Shown here: positions 7,649 to 15,908 of the stretch, in pieces
Position numbering within the stretch: position 1 is the first letter of the stretch
How the letters are laid out: each line of letters opens with the position of its first letter
Source: CADCTM01 sp049671305
Lineage (GTDB): Bacteria; Cyanobacteriota; Cyanobacteriia; Cyanobacteriales; Coleofasciculaceae
Reading direction: 5' to 3'
DNA: 33,094 nucleotides
NCBI GenBank assembly: GCA_049671305.1
Contig: JBATUR010000003.1
Span: 1 to 33,094 of the forward strand
The notes under the pieces: model-generated
The model's input: the letters and a program-made list of their open reading frames with translations, nothing else
Told to the model about the DNA's origin: nothing
Databases searched by the model: none
Position numbers and translations under genes: made by a program

Positions 7649-9358
7649 TCAACGCCAACCCAACCAACGCAACACGGGCACAATTAAGTAATAACTTACT
7701 CCCAAGCAAAGTCCGAGACTGATACCAACTAGACCAAAAAAAGCGATACTTTCTATCAAAAGTAGCAAGCTGGCATCGGAGCGAGAAAAAAGCGTAACTA
7801 AAGTTGATGCAGGTATAAAATTTAATGAAACTAAACTGCTGAAGATTGCGCCTGTACCTATAGCTGCAACTATGGCATGAACTAGGTAATGACTTGGTAA
7901 CCCCAACCCTAAAACTAAGGGTACAACGGCAACGGCTGTCATCACTCCGACTAAGCGTGAGGCGGGTGCTGTGGCAACAGAAGTTTGCCAAATTAACCAG
8001 GCAACGCTATAACCAAAAGTGCCTGTAACTCCGGCAATGAGGGGACGACGCTTTTGCCCAAAGCCGCCTGCCAAGGTTAAACCCCAAGCTGTACCCCAAC
8101 CTGCGATCGCAAATAACAAGCATTCTCGCCAAGCTGTAATCTCAACTCCCGGCAAAATAAGAGGAATTTGGTATGCTAGCCAAGCGGCAAAGCGATCGCC
8201 AATAATTGTCCAGTTAATTAAGCCAAATCCTGCCGCCGCACCCAAACCGGCACCAATCCCACCTAAAATAATCTCCCAAGTGGTATCTAGACAAGCCAAG
8301 ATTACCTTGGTAATGGCTCGAAAGACGAAACGCACCCCGACCGCCACACCACCGCCTAGAGAGGATATAGCTTGATTTGCAGCTTCTAATCCTTCATCAA
8401 GAGCAACAGCCATTTCCTCAGTTAAAGGCATTGAGGCTTGGGGTTGCTTGGCAATACTTGTCGTCAAACGCTGTTGTATATCTTCCGCCGTTGCCGGACG
8501 TTGCTGGGCATCAAGGCGTACCATTTCATCCAATAAGTCAGCCAAATTTGCACTAACATTAACTAGATTTCGCCAACGAAACACACCTGTTACGGGGTCT
8601 TGTAAATCTGCCAACTCTTGCCCTGTCAGCAATTGAATCATAGTTCTTCCCAAGGCATAAAAATCTGCCGCAGGTCCAACAGATTCACCTGTAATCTGTT
8701 CAGGAGGACTGTAACCCGGAGAAATCAACCGCGTGGAAATTTGTCCTGCAAAAGGCATTGTACCGATTTGTTTTGCACCACCAAAATCGATCGCTACTAG
8801 TTGTCCTGTGCCTTCTCGGATCATCAAGTTGCTCGGCTTTATGTCGCGGTGAATGATGCCTGATCTATGCAATACTCGTAATATTTCCACAGCTTGAATT
8901 AACCAATCTTGCACCGCTAACTCGGCACAACCCGACGGATGCTGTTGCAGCACATCTTGCAAAGTCTGACCGTTAATTTTTTCCATGACTAGGCAGGGTA
9001 ATGCCCTGGCTTCGGAACTAGCCTGGTTTACCAAAAAATAACTATTTGGCTCAACATGGGGAATGCCTGGATGATCTAAACGTGCCAAAACGGCGGCTTC
9101 TTGCTCAAATAACTGTAATGCTTTGGGTGTGGTTTCGGTTAATACCTTAAGAACTTTTTGGGTTTGCTTTTCTAAATCCAAAACGGTATAAATTGTGGCA
9201 AAGCCGCCAGCACCCAAACGCTCAAGGGAAATATAACGGTCATTTAATACTAGCGATGTGCCACAACCGTTGCAAAATTTGTTTCCCCACGGCTGAGGAA
9301 ACGGACGGGGACAGTGGGGGTTGATGCAATGAACCGCTTGGGCGACAGATTGGTACAC
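7649..9358 (-). CDS. Zinc-ribbon Ser/Thr protein kinase with polytopic membrane C-terminus
   Basis: This is a 569-aa Hanks-type kinase. An N-terminal four-cysteine zinc ribbon has C11, C16, C29 and C32. The kinase domain (about 42-300) has glycine loop LGAGGFA (48-54), VLKVL Lys71, catalytic HRDIKPSN with D172, K174 and N177, and DFG at 191-193. The activation-segment end GYSPPEQ is around 215-221. The region from about 340 to 569 is hydrophobic and Gly/Ala-rich and probably forms five to seven membrane helices, so the kinase would be membrane-tethered. Zinc-ribbon kinases of this type are frequent in cyanobacteria. The substrate is unknown. No operon partner is evident: 212 bp separate it from the upstream ATP-grasp gene. 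Confidence 0.92.
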   Translation of the reverse strand: MYQSVAQAVHCINPHCPRPFPQPWGNKFCNGCGTSLVLNDRYISLERLGAGGFATIYTVLDLEKQTQKVLKVLTETTPKALQLFEQEAAVLARLDHPGIPHVEPNSYFLVNQASSEARALPCLVMEKINGQTLQDVLQQHPSGCAELAVQDWLIQAVEILRVLHRSGIIHRDIKPSNLMIREGTGQLVAIDFGGAKQIGTMPFAGQISTRLISPGYSPPEQITGESVGPAADFYALGRTMIQLLTGQELADLQDPVTGVFRWRNLVNVSANLADLLDEMVRLDAQQRPATAEDIQQRLTTSIAKQPQASMPLTEEMAVALDEGLEAANQAISSLGGGVAVGVRFVFRAITKVILACLDTTWEIILGGIGAGLGAAAGFGLINWTIIGDRFAAWLAYQIPLILPGVEITAWRECLLFAIAGWGTAWGLTLAGGFGQKRRPLIAGVTGTFGYSVAWLIWQTSVATAPASRLVGVMTAVAVVPLVLGLGLPSHYLVHAIVAAIGTGAIFSSLVSLNFIPASTLVTLFSRSDASLLLLIESIAFFGLVGISLGLCLGVSYYLIVPVLRWLGWR

Positions 9359-9549
9359 AAAGACCAGAATACACGGTGTTCTTCGATTCTACGAGAATGA
9401 TGGCAAGAGCGCCCATTCTGATTGCGGTTTTTGGCTGAATTTTTGGTGAAGAGGGGGTTTAATAGGGATATTAGTTGGTGATTCTCTCTGATCAGGTTGA
9501 GCCATTAAGTGAGTTAATTAGTACAAAATTAAATGGTAAATAGGATTAG

Positions 9550-9566
9550 TTCCGGCGAAACGTCTC
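9550..9566. repeat. Degenerate half-copy of the window-start palindrome
   Basis: TTCCGGCGAAACGTCTC resembles the right half of the palindromic unit at 33-53 (GGAACGTCT), with one substitution and the left arm lost. It lies directly 3' of the ATP-grasp gene. It may be a decayed copy of the dispersed repeat, though chance similarity cannot be excluded. Confidence 0.4.
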
Positions 9567-9570
9567 TTAT

Positions 9571-11163
9571 TTAATCTCCACTCCAAGCGATCGGCGGACT
9601 AGGATAGGACTTGCCAACTAGATCAGCCTTCTGGCTAGTTTCTTCATCTAGCACCTTAATCACGCCGTTATAGCAATCCTGAGCTTGTTGTAGCGAGTTT
9701 CCCACACTAGTTAATCCCAACTTGCCGAACTCAGAAAGTGCACCCATTAAATGAAAAACATTACCGGTGCGGGTGCTGCTATCAAAATGCAAATGATGAT
9801 GAGCAATAATATCCATCAAATCATTTGGCATCAAGCCACGATAGCGTTCTTTTTGCAAGTTATCTGAGGCAATATAGTACTTTTCCTGCCCTTGTTGGCT
9901 GTAAAAAAGACCCGTAGACAAATCATAACGACCATTAGTTAAATACTTCAAGGTCATAAAGGGATGAGTTGTGCCGCCTTTGCGGAGGTTGATTTCGATC
10001 GCTTGTATATCCCATTTACCATTTTGATGGACGGCGACAAAATCGACTCCATAACGTTCCATAGCGCCTTTTGCGGCTAGAGCACGACCGACTCGCATCC
10101 CCATTTCTTGTAGTCGTAGGCGGTAAGCTTCATCTGCCGGGAACTCGCAACCTAGATAAATTTGAGAGTGGGGACCGCCGAGAATTTGGTCATGGGTAGA
10201 GAGAATTTTCACGTCTCCCGTTGGGGTGATGTAACCTTGGACACTAGGCGATCGCTTTTCTTCTCCTTCAATAAACGCCTCAACGAGTGCTCCCAACTCT
10301 GGCACACGACTGGAAAAATTTGCCCATGTCTCTTCTTTTGACTGAAAGCTCAAATGCTCCATGCTGTCATGAAGTGCCGTAACTCGTGCTTCGTGATTGG
10401 CTTTTTCGGGCGCAACTTCTGATAATGGTCTTAAATCAAGGACGGCGTTACCTTCTCCTGAAAAGCCTTCATTTAGCTTAACCACCATGCGCTTTAAGTC
10501 GGGTTGGCGTTCCCATAACTGGGCGGCAACTTCGGATAATTCTGCGGCTTTTTCGACGCTTTGGCTACCATCAGGATGAGGCACATCGCTTTCTTTAAAA
10601 ATTTGACGACTGCCGCTTTTTGTCCCCCAATATAATAAATCTGGGTCTGGTGCAAGTAAAGGAACACCAAGTTGTACGGATAATTCTTGCTCTAAATAAG
10701 TTGAGTTGTAGCATACCATGTAGGACTTATTGGGGCGTAAGGCATGGCGAATGCGTTCAATTAAGCGAGGACGTTCGACAATTTTTTGGGTGAGTGGTTT
10801 AAGTGAGGAGTCGTAGGTTGAGAGGAGGAGTAAGCGATCGCGTGCATGGGAAAAGGGTATTCCTGGCAATAGCTGCAAGTAATAATCAATAATAATCGGT
10901 GACATGGGCACAGCGGTAACGTAAATTAGCCGAGTGCGCGGGTTACGCAGGCGAATTAAGGAAAATAATAGCCGTTCTTCGTAATGAAGAAAGCCGGGAA
11001 TTTTTTTGAGTTCCCGTTGATCCATGCTGACGGATGGTACAACGAGTATGTCACAGTCATCTTGGTCAAATAAATCTACGCTTTGCCAGCGATCGCGTAA
11101 CTGACTTTGCAACTGCCGAAATTTCTCCCCTTGTGCCGAGGAAGAAGGATTGATTGTGTGCAT
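9571..11163 (-). CDS. ATP-grasp / PGM1-related carboxylate-amine ligase family protein
   Basis: This is a ~530-aa protein of the peptide-ligase PGM1-related family. The family has an ATP-grasp fold and presumably joins a carboxylate to an amine at ATP cost. Visible ATP-grasp features, in order, are MVVKLNEGFSGEGNAVL (phosphate loop region), LVEAFIEGEEKRSPSVQGYI, and the late metal/nucleotide segment DIQAIEINLRKGGTTHPF with acidic and Asn ligands. The N-terminal ~190 residues form the typical upstream domain (YVTAVPMSP, a conserved-looking stretch). The frame opens with TTG at 11193, but ATG at 11163 is preferred because the first ten residues add nothing family-like. It probably has its own promoter in the 275-bp gap shared with the divergent MATE gene. 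The substrates are unknown. Confidence 0.75.
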   Translation of the reverse strand: MHTINPSSSAQGEKFRQLQSQLRDRWQSVDLFDQDDCDILVVPSVSMDQRELKKIPGFLHYEERLLFSLIRLRNPRTRLIYVTAVPMSPIIIDYYLQLLPGIPFSHARDRLLLLSTYDSSLKPLTQKIVERPRLIERIRHALRPNKSYMVCYNSTYLEQELSVQLGVPLLAPDPDLLYWGTKSGSRQIFKESDVPHPDGSQSVEKAAELSEVAAQLWERQPDLKRMVVKLNEGFSGEGNAVLDLRPLSEVAPEKANHEARVTALHDSMEHLSFQSKEETWANFSSRVPELGALVEAFIEGEEKRSPSVQGYITPTGDVKILSTHDQILGGPHSQIYLGCEFPADEAYRLRLQEMGMRVGRALAAKGAMERYGVDFVAVHQNGKWDIQAIEINLRKGGTTHPFMTLKYLTNGRYDLSTGLFYSQQGQEKYYIASDNLQKERYRGLMPNDLMDIIAHHHLHFDSSTRTGNVFHLMGALSEFGKLGLTSVGNSLQQAQDCYNGVIKVLDEETSQKADLVGKSYPSPPIAWSGD

Positions 11164-11193
11164 TACCCCAAGTTGCCCTAATCCTGAATACAA

Positions 11194-11438
11194 GTCATAT
11201 TAACGGTTCTAGGAAGAATTGGTTAATAACTGATTATTAATAATCATAAAACGCTCAAGTCGATGTAGCGACAAGCATCAAGAGGGATTTTTCGGGCGGC
11301 AATTGACTATTTCAGCCTTGGCGCAAAATAAAAGTGTCGAAAATGACTTTTCTATCTAATGATGGTAGGTTGATTACTGCTAAAAATCTTACCATTAAGT
11401 AGTTAAATTAATCGCTTTTTGGGTGCTTTCTCTTCATA
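11194..11438. other. Divergent intergenic region
   Basis: This gap lies between the minus-strand ATP-grasp gene and the plus-strand MATE gene. It is AT-rich, contains no convincing ORF, and must hold both promoters. I see no clear operator or terminator. Confidence 0.5.
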
Positions 11439-12806
11439 ATGCAATTTTCAATTAACCGAACATTACAAACAGAAACTAAACAATTTCTCCGCCTGACAAT
11501 TCCCCTTGCCAGCGCTCAAGTTGCTCAAGCGGCAACCGGCTTTGTTGATATAGTTATGATGGGTTGGTTGGGGCAAGAAACACTGGCTGCTGGGGGTTTA
11601 GCGGCAACCACATTTACTACTTTAATTGTCACTACCAGTGGCATTGTGATCGGTATTAGCCCTCTAATTGCTGAAGCTTTTGGCGCAAATAATCGCGTGA
11701 GAATACAACAATTAACACGCCAAGGATTATGGCTATGTTTAATTGCAGCTATTCCCGGAATGCTGTTATTAAGACAAATGGATTTTATTATGCAATATTT
11801 AGGGCAATCAGTTGAGGTTACTACTATTGCTAATACCTATTTAGAAGTCATGGTTTGGGCATTTTTTCCAGCATTAACATTTGCACTGCTCAAAAGTGTG
11901 GTTTCTTCACTTTCTCAACCGCGACCAATTACTATTATTGTTGTTGTTGGTACAATATTTAATGCTGCTGGCAATTACATTTTAGGTTTTGGTAAGTTAG
12001 GATTTCCGGCAATGGGACTGGCTGGTATTGCTTGGGCAAGTACTTTCTCTCAGTGGGGAATGTTGCTTTTTATAATTGTTTATATTTTTAGAGATCTGCA
12101 ACTAAAAAAATATCAAGTTTTTTATAAATTCCTACAGTTGGATCTGAAAATCCTCAAAGAGTTAATCTTACTTGGTGTGCCAATTAGTATATCTTTAGCT
12201 TTTGAATTTGGGATGTTTAGCATCACGAATTATTTGATGGGTATGTTGGGAACTCAAGTTTTGGCAGCGCATCAAATTGTCTTTCAAACTATTGCTATTA
12301 TCTTTATGGTGCCGTTGGGAATGTCTTTTGCCACAACGATTAGAGTCGGACAATGGAATGGTAAACAAGACTATAAAGGTGTACAAAGAGCAGCTTATCT
12401 CAGTATGAGCTTTGGGGCAGTATTTATGACGATAATGGCAGTTGTTTTGCTAGTTTTTCCCCAACAAGTAATTGCTTTATATTTAGATATTGATAATCCT
12501 CAAAATGCTCAAGTTATATTTCTGGCAACTGCGATGTTTAAAATTGCTGCCCTTTCACAAATATTAGATGGAGTACAAACAACGGCGGCGGGTGCTTTAC
12601 GAGGGCTGAAAGATACGCGCATTCCTATGTTGTTGAGTTTCTTCTCTTTTTGGATAATTGGGTTGACAACTGGCTATTTATTGGGTTTTTATTTTGGTTT
12701 TGGTGGAGTTGGATTATGGTTAGGGCAATTAACTGGTGTTGCTGTATCTGCTGGGGCTTTTCTGTGGCGTTTTCGTCGCTTGATGTCTGTGTTAGCTTAT
12801 CGATGA
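11439..12806 (+). CDS. MATE family multidrug/toxic-compound efflux transporter
   Basis: A 455-aa inner-membrane protein of the MATE (NorM/DinF-like) family exports cationic drugs or metabolites in exchange for Na+ or H+. About twelve hydrophobic helices are visible, in two halves of six. The first half carries the characteristic N-terminal segment IPLASAQVAQAATGFVDIVMMGWLG. Segments typical of MATE proteins include GLAATTFTTLIV, GISPLIAEAFGANN (helix 2 and loop), and in the second half FGMFSITNYLMGMLG and LDGVQTTAAGALRGLKDTR. The length matches the usual 440-480 aa. The ATG has no clear Shine-Dalgarno. It is a single gene, 157 bp from the next. The exact substrate cannot be read from sequence. 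Confidence 0.93.
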   Translation: MQFSINRTLQTETKQFLRLTIPLASAQVAQAATGFVDIVMMGWLGQETLAAGGLAATTFTTLIVTTSGIVIGISPLIAEAFGANNRVRIQQLTRQGLWLCLIAAIPGMLLLRQMDFIMQYLGQSVEVTTIANTYLEVMVWAFFPALTFALLKSVVSSLSQPRPITIIVVVGTIFNAAGNYILGFGKLGFPAMGLAGIAWASTFSQWGMLLFIIVYIFRDLQLKKYQVFYKFLQLDLKILKELILLGVPISISLAFEFGMFSITNYLMGMLGTQVLAAHQIVFQTIAIIFMVPLGMSFATTIRVGQWNGKQDYKGVQRAAYLSMSFGAVFMTIMAVVLLVFPQQVIALYLDIDNPQNAQVIFLATAMFKIAALSQILDGVQTTAAGALRGLKDTRIPMLLSFFSFWIIGLTTGYLLGFYFGFGGVGLWLGQLTGVAVSAGAFLWRFRRLMSVLAYR

Positions 12807-12822
12807 CTTGGTTATGTTTTTA

Positions 12823-12832
12823 GTGATATCAC
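12823..12832. promoter_or_regulatory. 10-bp perfect palindrome in the MATE/AIM24 gap
   Basis: GTGATATCAC is a perfect palindrome 17 bp past the MATE stop codon and ~130 bp before the next gene. It could be a protein-binding site or part of an mRNA end. Nothing else supports function. Confidence 0.3.
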
Positions 12833-12963
12833 CTAACTAACCACTGTGCAAGACTAATTAGCTGGAAGATTTACGGAAATTGCTGAAATGGACTTGAAGC
12901 AATATATTAGGTGCTATTTATCTAGCACTGTGCTTCTTCAATTGTCATTACAGAAAGGAAACT

Positions 12964-13692
12964 ATGAAATACATCGTTAAGATTCTGGAACCAACAGATT
13001 TGTGGTATTTACAAAATAACATTAATAAAGAGACAAACAAATTTTATCACCCGACCAAGCATATTCCCTTTGTTCAGCAGGTAGAAATTCAGCTCAATAA
13101 TGCCGGAGTAATTATTCAAAAAGGATCGTTACATAGCTGTCTGGGGCAGTTGCAGCATGGAGTTTATAAAACTGATAATCGTATAAAAGATCTGTGGGTA
13201 TCTTTAACGACGGATGCTGAATATAATGCGCCTATTTATAAAGGCACTGGAGTTGTTCACCTTGAACCTCGAAAAAAAGGAAGTTTTTTGCATTACACAT
13301 CTATAATGCTGTTAGATTCAGAACAATGGGAATTTGATGATAATGTATTTCAGTTTTGTTCTGATAATGTAGTATTGGGAACTAAGCGATTAAAGTTGCG
13401 ACAAATGGTTGGTTCTGGTGATGGCAGATGGCGAGTTGCTTTAAAGGCTTTACCTGAACAAAATGCCGGAGTTATTGTTGGCACAACGGCACCTACAAAA
13501 GTTGTTGAACTGAGTAAAGGTGAAACTTTGATGGCTGATTATGACATGGTAAAAGGCTTTACAAATGGCATTGAAGAAGAGTATCGCAAGTTAGGACATT
13601 TTGGTAAAGGTGGCGGTGAAGGTTATGTTTGGATTTATAGCGGAGAAGGTAAGTTATTAGTATCTGAAATGGATGGAATGGGTTTAGGTTAA
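12964..13692 (+). CDS. AIM24-like family protein
   Basis: The 242-aa protein resembles the AIM24 (DUF124-like beta-sandwich) family. Supporting segments are QVEIQLNNAGVIIQKGSL near residue 40 and YKGTGVVHLEPRKKGS around 97-112, which matches the family's YxGxGxVxLEP signature. Also supporting are the closing YDMVKGFTNGIEEEYRK and GEGYVWIYSGEGKLLV, where AIM24 proteins have a second beta half. The first ~35 residues do not resemble typical AIM24 starts. No signal peptide or membrane helix is visible. AAAGGA (12953-12958) sits 5 nt before the ATG. The molecular function of the family in bacteria is not established. Convergent pepP follows after a hairpin. Assignment rests on remembered motifs, so confidence is moderate. 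Confidence 0.62.
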   Translation: MKYIVKILEPTDLWYLQNNINKETNKFYHPTKHIPFVQQVEIQLNNAGVIIQKGSLHSCLGQLQHGVYKTDNRIKDLWVSLTTDAEYNAPIYKGTGVVHLEPRKKGSFLHYTSIMLLDSEQWEFDDNVFQFCSDNVVLGTKRLKLRQMVGSGDGRWRVALKALPEQNAGVIVGTTAPTKVVELSKGETLMADYDMVKGFTNGIEEEYRKLGHFGKGGGEGYVWIYSGEGKLLVSEMDGMGLG

Positions 13693-13696
13693 TTTT

Positions 13697-13729
13697 AGAT
13701 ACCCGACTTATTAAATAAGTCGGGTATCT
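13697..13729. terminator. Hairpin between convergent genes, probable bidirectional terminator
   Basis: AGATACCCGACTTATT (13697-13712) and AATAAGTCGGGTATCT (13714-13729) form a perfect 16-bp inverted repeat around one central base. It lies 4 bp past the AIM24-like stop codon and 5 bp before the pepP stop codon, an ideal place for a shared terminator. It lacks a long T-run. Sequence similarity to the other CCCGACTT hairpins suggests a repeat element recruited as a gene end. Confidence 0.7.
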
Positions 13730-13734
13730 GAAGA

Positions 13735-15045
13735 TTATTGCTCCATCTCCTCCACCGATTTAGGAACACCCGCCGTCAATACTTCATGCCCTTGCTCTGT
13801 AACTAAAATATCATCCTCAATTCTAATACCAATACCGCGCCATTTTTCCGGTATTTCCGGTTGCCCTTCCACGGGTTTAATATCAGGACCAATATACAAT
13901 CCAGGTTCAACTGTTACGACATGACCTGCTTGTAAAACTTGCCAATTTTCACCATGTTTGTAAACACCAGCATCGTGAACATCTAAACCTAACCAATGTC
14001 CAGTACGGTGCATATAAAATGGTTTATATTTTTCTTCTTTGATGATTTCTTCGATATCACCAACCAGCAATCCTAAATCCATCAAACCTTCAACTAAAAC
14101 ACGCACAGCGGTGTCATGAAATAAATTATAAGGATTGCCTGGTTGAACTTGTGCGATCGCTTTTTCTTGCGCCTCCAACACCAATTCATACAAAATCTTC
14201 TGTTCTGTCGTAAACTTTCCCCCAACGGGAAAGGTGCGCGTAATATCGCCGTTGTAATAACCATAAGCACAACCTGCATCAATTAGCAACAAATCATGCT
14301 CTTGCATCTGCCGATTATTCTCAATGTAGTGCAAGATGCAGCTATTTGCCCCTGATGCCACAATGGACGGGTATGCAGGTCCCATGCCACCCCGCATTCT
14401 AAAAATATGTTCAATTTCTGCTTGGACTTCATATTCATAACGTCCGGGTTTGGCGAAGTTGCGGGCGTGGTTGTGTGCCTCGACAGAAATATCCGCCGCT
14501 TTCCGCATTAGTTCCACTTCTGCGGCACTTTTCACCTGGCGCATGGCATGGAGTATAGGGTTTGTCGATTCGATGGCAATGGGACCTGTACCGCGTTTAG
14601 GGTAGCCTGCCATGAGGCGTTGCCAGTGCCTGATTACGATGTCATTAAATTTGCGATCGCGTCCTAAGTGATAATAAAGGCGATCGGCTTTTTCCAAATA
14701 CTGCGGCAATTTCTCATTAAGTTCGTTAATGGGATACGCTTCATCTGCGCCATATTTTTGCTTTGCCGCCTCCACACCTGCACGATAACCTGTCCAAACT
14801 TCCTTTTCTGGCTCTTTCGGTTGTACAAATAAAATAAAACGGTGCTCTTCATGATGCGGCGCAAGTACGGCAACTGCTTCGGGTTCATGAAAACCTGTTA
14901 AATAGAAAAAATCGCTATCTTGACGAAACGCATACTCAACATCATTATGCATTACGGCAACCGGGGCGCTTTTAAAAATCGCTGTACCCGTGCCAATTTT
15001 TGTCATTAATTGTTCGCGACGCGCTTTATATTCTGTAGACATCAT
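13735..15045 (-). CDS. pepP: Xaa-Pro aminopeptidase
   Basis: This M24B-family metallopeptidase removes N-terminal residues that precede proline, in the cytoplasm. It begins with an N-terminal creatinase-like domain (about 1-175), followed by a pita-bread catalytic domain. In numbering from the longest frame (440 aa, TTG at 15057) the dimetal ligands are D260 (LLLIDAG), D271 (NGDITRTF), H354 (HRTGHWLGLDVHD), E384 (VTVEPGLY) and E414 (GIRIEDD). Catalytic His243 lies in LHYIENN. These positions nearly coincide with E. coli PepP (441 aa). ATG 15045 (or 15042) is a more likely start than the TTG; this trims 4-5 residues only. It stands alone, convergent with the AIM24-like gene and divergent from the CMD-cyclase operon. 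Confidence 0.95.
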   Translation of the reverse strand: MMSTEYKARREQLMTKIGTGTAIFKSAPVAVMHNDVEYAFRQDSDFFYLTGFHEPEAVAVLAPHHEEHRFILFVQPKEPEKEVWTGYRAGVEAAKQKYGADEAYPINELNEKLPQYLEKADRLYYHLGRDRKFNDIVIRHWQRLMAGYPKRGTGPIAIESTNPILHAMRQVKSAAEVELMRKAADISVEAHNHARNFAKPGRYEYEVQAEIEHIFRMRGGMGPAYPSIVASGANSCILHYIENNRQMQEHDLLLIDAGCAYGYYNGDITRTFPVGGKFTTEQKILYELVLEAQEKAIAQVQPGNPYNLFHDTAVRVLVEGLMDLGLLVGDIEEIIKEEKYKPFYMHRTGHWLGLDVHDAGVYKHGENWQVLQAGHVVTVEPGLYIGPDIKPVEGQPEIPEKWRGIGIRIEDDILVTEQGHEVLTAGVPKSVEEMEQ

Positions 15046-15365
15046 AAGTGAATTCAAGTTTAGTAACGGTCTAGCGGTTAGATTAATACTAATGTAGACA
15101 AAATCCCGCTAAAGTTGCTATTTTTTAAATAGTTACACTCTTCAATATGCTTTTGTTTCTGTGCTTGAGGTATATCTTAGCAAGATTTAAGAAAACCTGA
15201 TCAGCATTTTACCTCTAACATTTCAGGTTTGGAACTAATTCCAATCTTGAGATAGTTAAATATTAGCTAAAAATAGAGGTAAATTATACCAAGTTTTGAG
15301 GCAACTTGGCAGTGCTTTGTTTAAGCATGATCATTGGTTTTGCAATTAACTTTTAAGAGGTAAAA
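15046..15365. promoter_or_regulatory. Divergent promoter region and structured leader of the CMD-cyclase operon
   Basis: The 320-bp gap separates pepP (-) from the CMD-like gene (+) and has no ORF worth calling. Close to the plus-strand gene are two consecutive hairpins: CCAAGTT-TTGAGGC-AACTTGG (15289-15309) and TGCTT-TGTTT-AAGCA (15313-15327). The Shine-Dalgarno AAGAGG is at 15355-15360, 5 nt before the ATG. The hairpins could structure the 5' leader. Promoter elements are not identifiable with confidence. Confidence 0.5.
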
Positions 15366-15908
15366 ATGGCTCACTTTCCAATTCAAGATTATGACCAAGT
15401 AACTGATCCAAAAGTCAAGGCTGTTTATGAAGAAATCATCGCTGAGTTAGGGTTTGGTATTGTCCCAAATCTTTTTAAGTCAATGGCAATTAATCCCAAT
15501 TTTTTGGCGGCGAGTTGGCAGAAGTTTCGCTCAACTATTCTTCAAGGAGATGTACCTCGTACTATTAAGGAAATGATTGGTATTGCCATTTCTCAGGCAA
15601 ATGGCAGCGAGTATGCACTCAAAGTACATTTACATGGATTATCGGCGTTAGGAATTAGTGAAGTTGTGCTTCAAACACTTGTTTCTGATTTTGCTAATTG
15701 TCCCCTACCGGAAAGAGAAAAAGCAGTGATTCGTTTTGGTTTGCTTGCTGCCACCAAACCGCATCAATTAAGTTCCAAAGACTACCAAAGTTTACAAGAT
15801 TTGGGTTTGGATCAATCAGAAATATTTGAATTAATTGCTACTGCCAATTTATTTACAGAGGTCAATCAATATACAGATGCGATCTCCCTTGAAATTGATA
15901 GTTTATGA
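15366..15908 (+). CDS. Carboxymuconolactone decarboxylase/AhpD-like protein lacking the CxxC
   Basis: This 180-aa all-helical protein belongs to the CMD/AhpD-like superfamily. PNLFKSMAINPNFLAASW and the core IGIAISQANGSEYALKVHLHG (about 71-91) match the family, where peroxidase members have CEYCxxxH. Here the two redox cysteines are S81 and A84, and only H88 remains. Peroxidase activity by the AhpD mechanism is therefore not expected. A good Shine-Dalgarno (AAGAGG, 5-nt spacer) supports the ATG. Its stop codon overlaps the start of the GAF-adenylate cyclase gene by ATGA, which implies translational coupling. A sensory, structural or partner role for the cyclase is an inference. The family call is good, the function open. 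Confidence 0.85.
   Translation: MAHFPIQDYDQVTDPKVKAVYEEIIAELGFGIVPNLFKSMAINPNFLAASWQKFRSTILQGDVPRTIKEMIGIAISQANGSEYALKVHLHGLSALGISEVVLQTLVSDFANCPLPEREKAVIRFGLLAATKPHQLSSKDYQSLQDLGLDQSEIFELIATANLFTEVNQYTDAISLEIDSL

Noticed and set aside
7560..7991. 143-codon minus-strand frame inside the zinc-ribbon kinase gene
   Set aside because: It overlaps the strongly supported kinase frame, begins without a Shine-Dalgarno and its Ser/Cys/Arg-rich product has no family features. It is a shadow.
8019..8375. 118-codon plus-strand frame opposite the kinase gene
   Set aside because: Pro/Lys/Ala-rich antisense shadow of the hydrophobic kinase C-terminus; no independent evidence.
11339..11438. Promoter call for the MATE gene
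   Set aside because: AT-rich sequence offers many weak TATAAT-like hexamers and no convincing -35 partner, so no site can be chosen.
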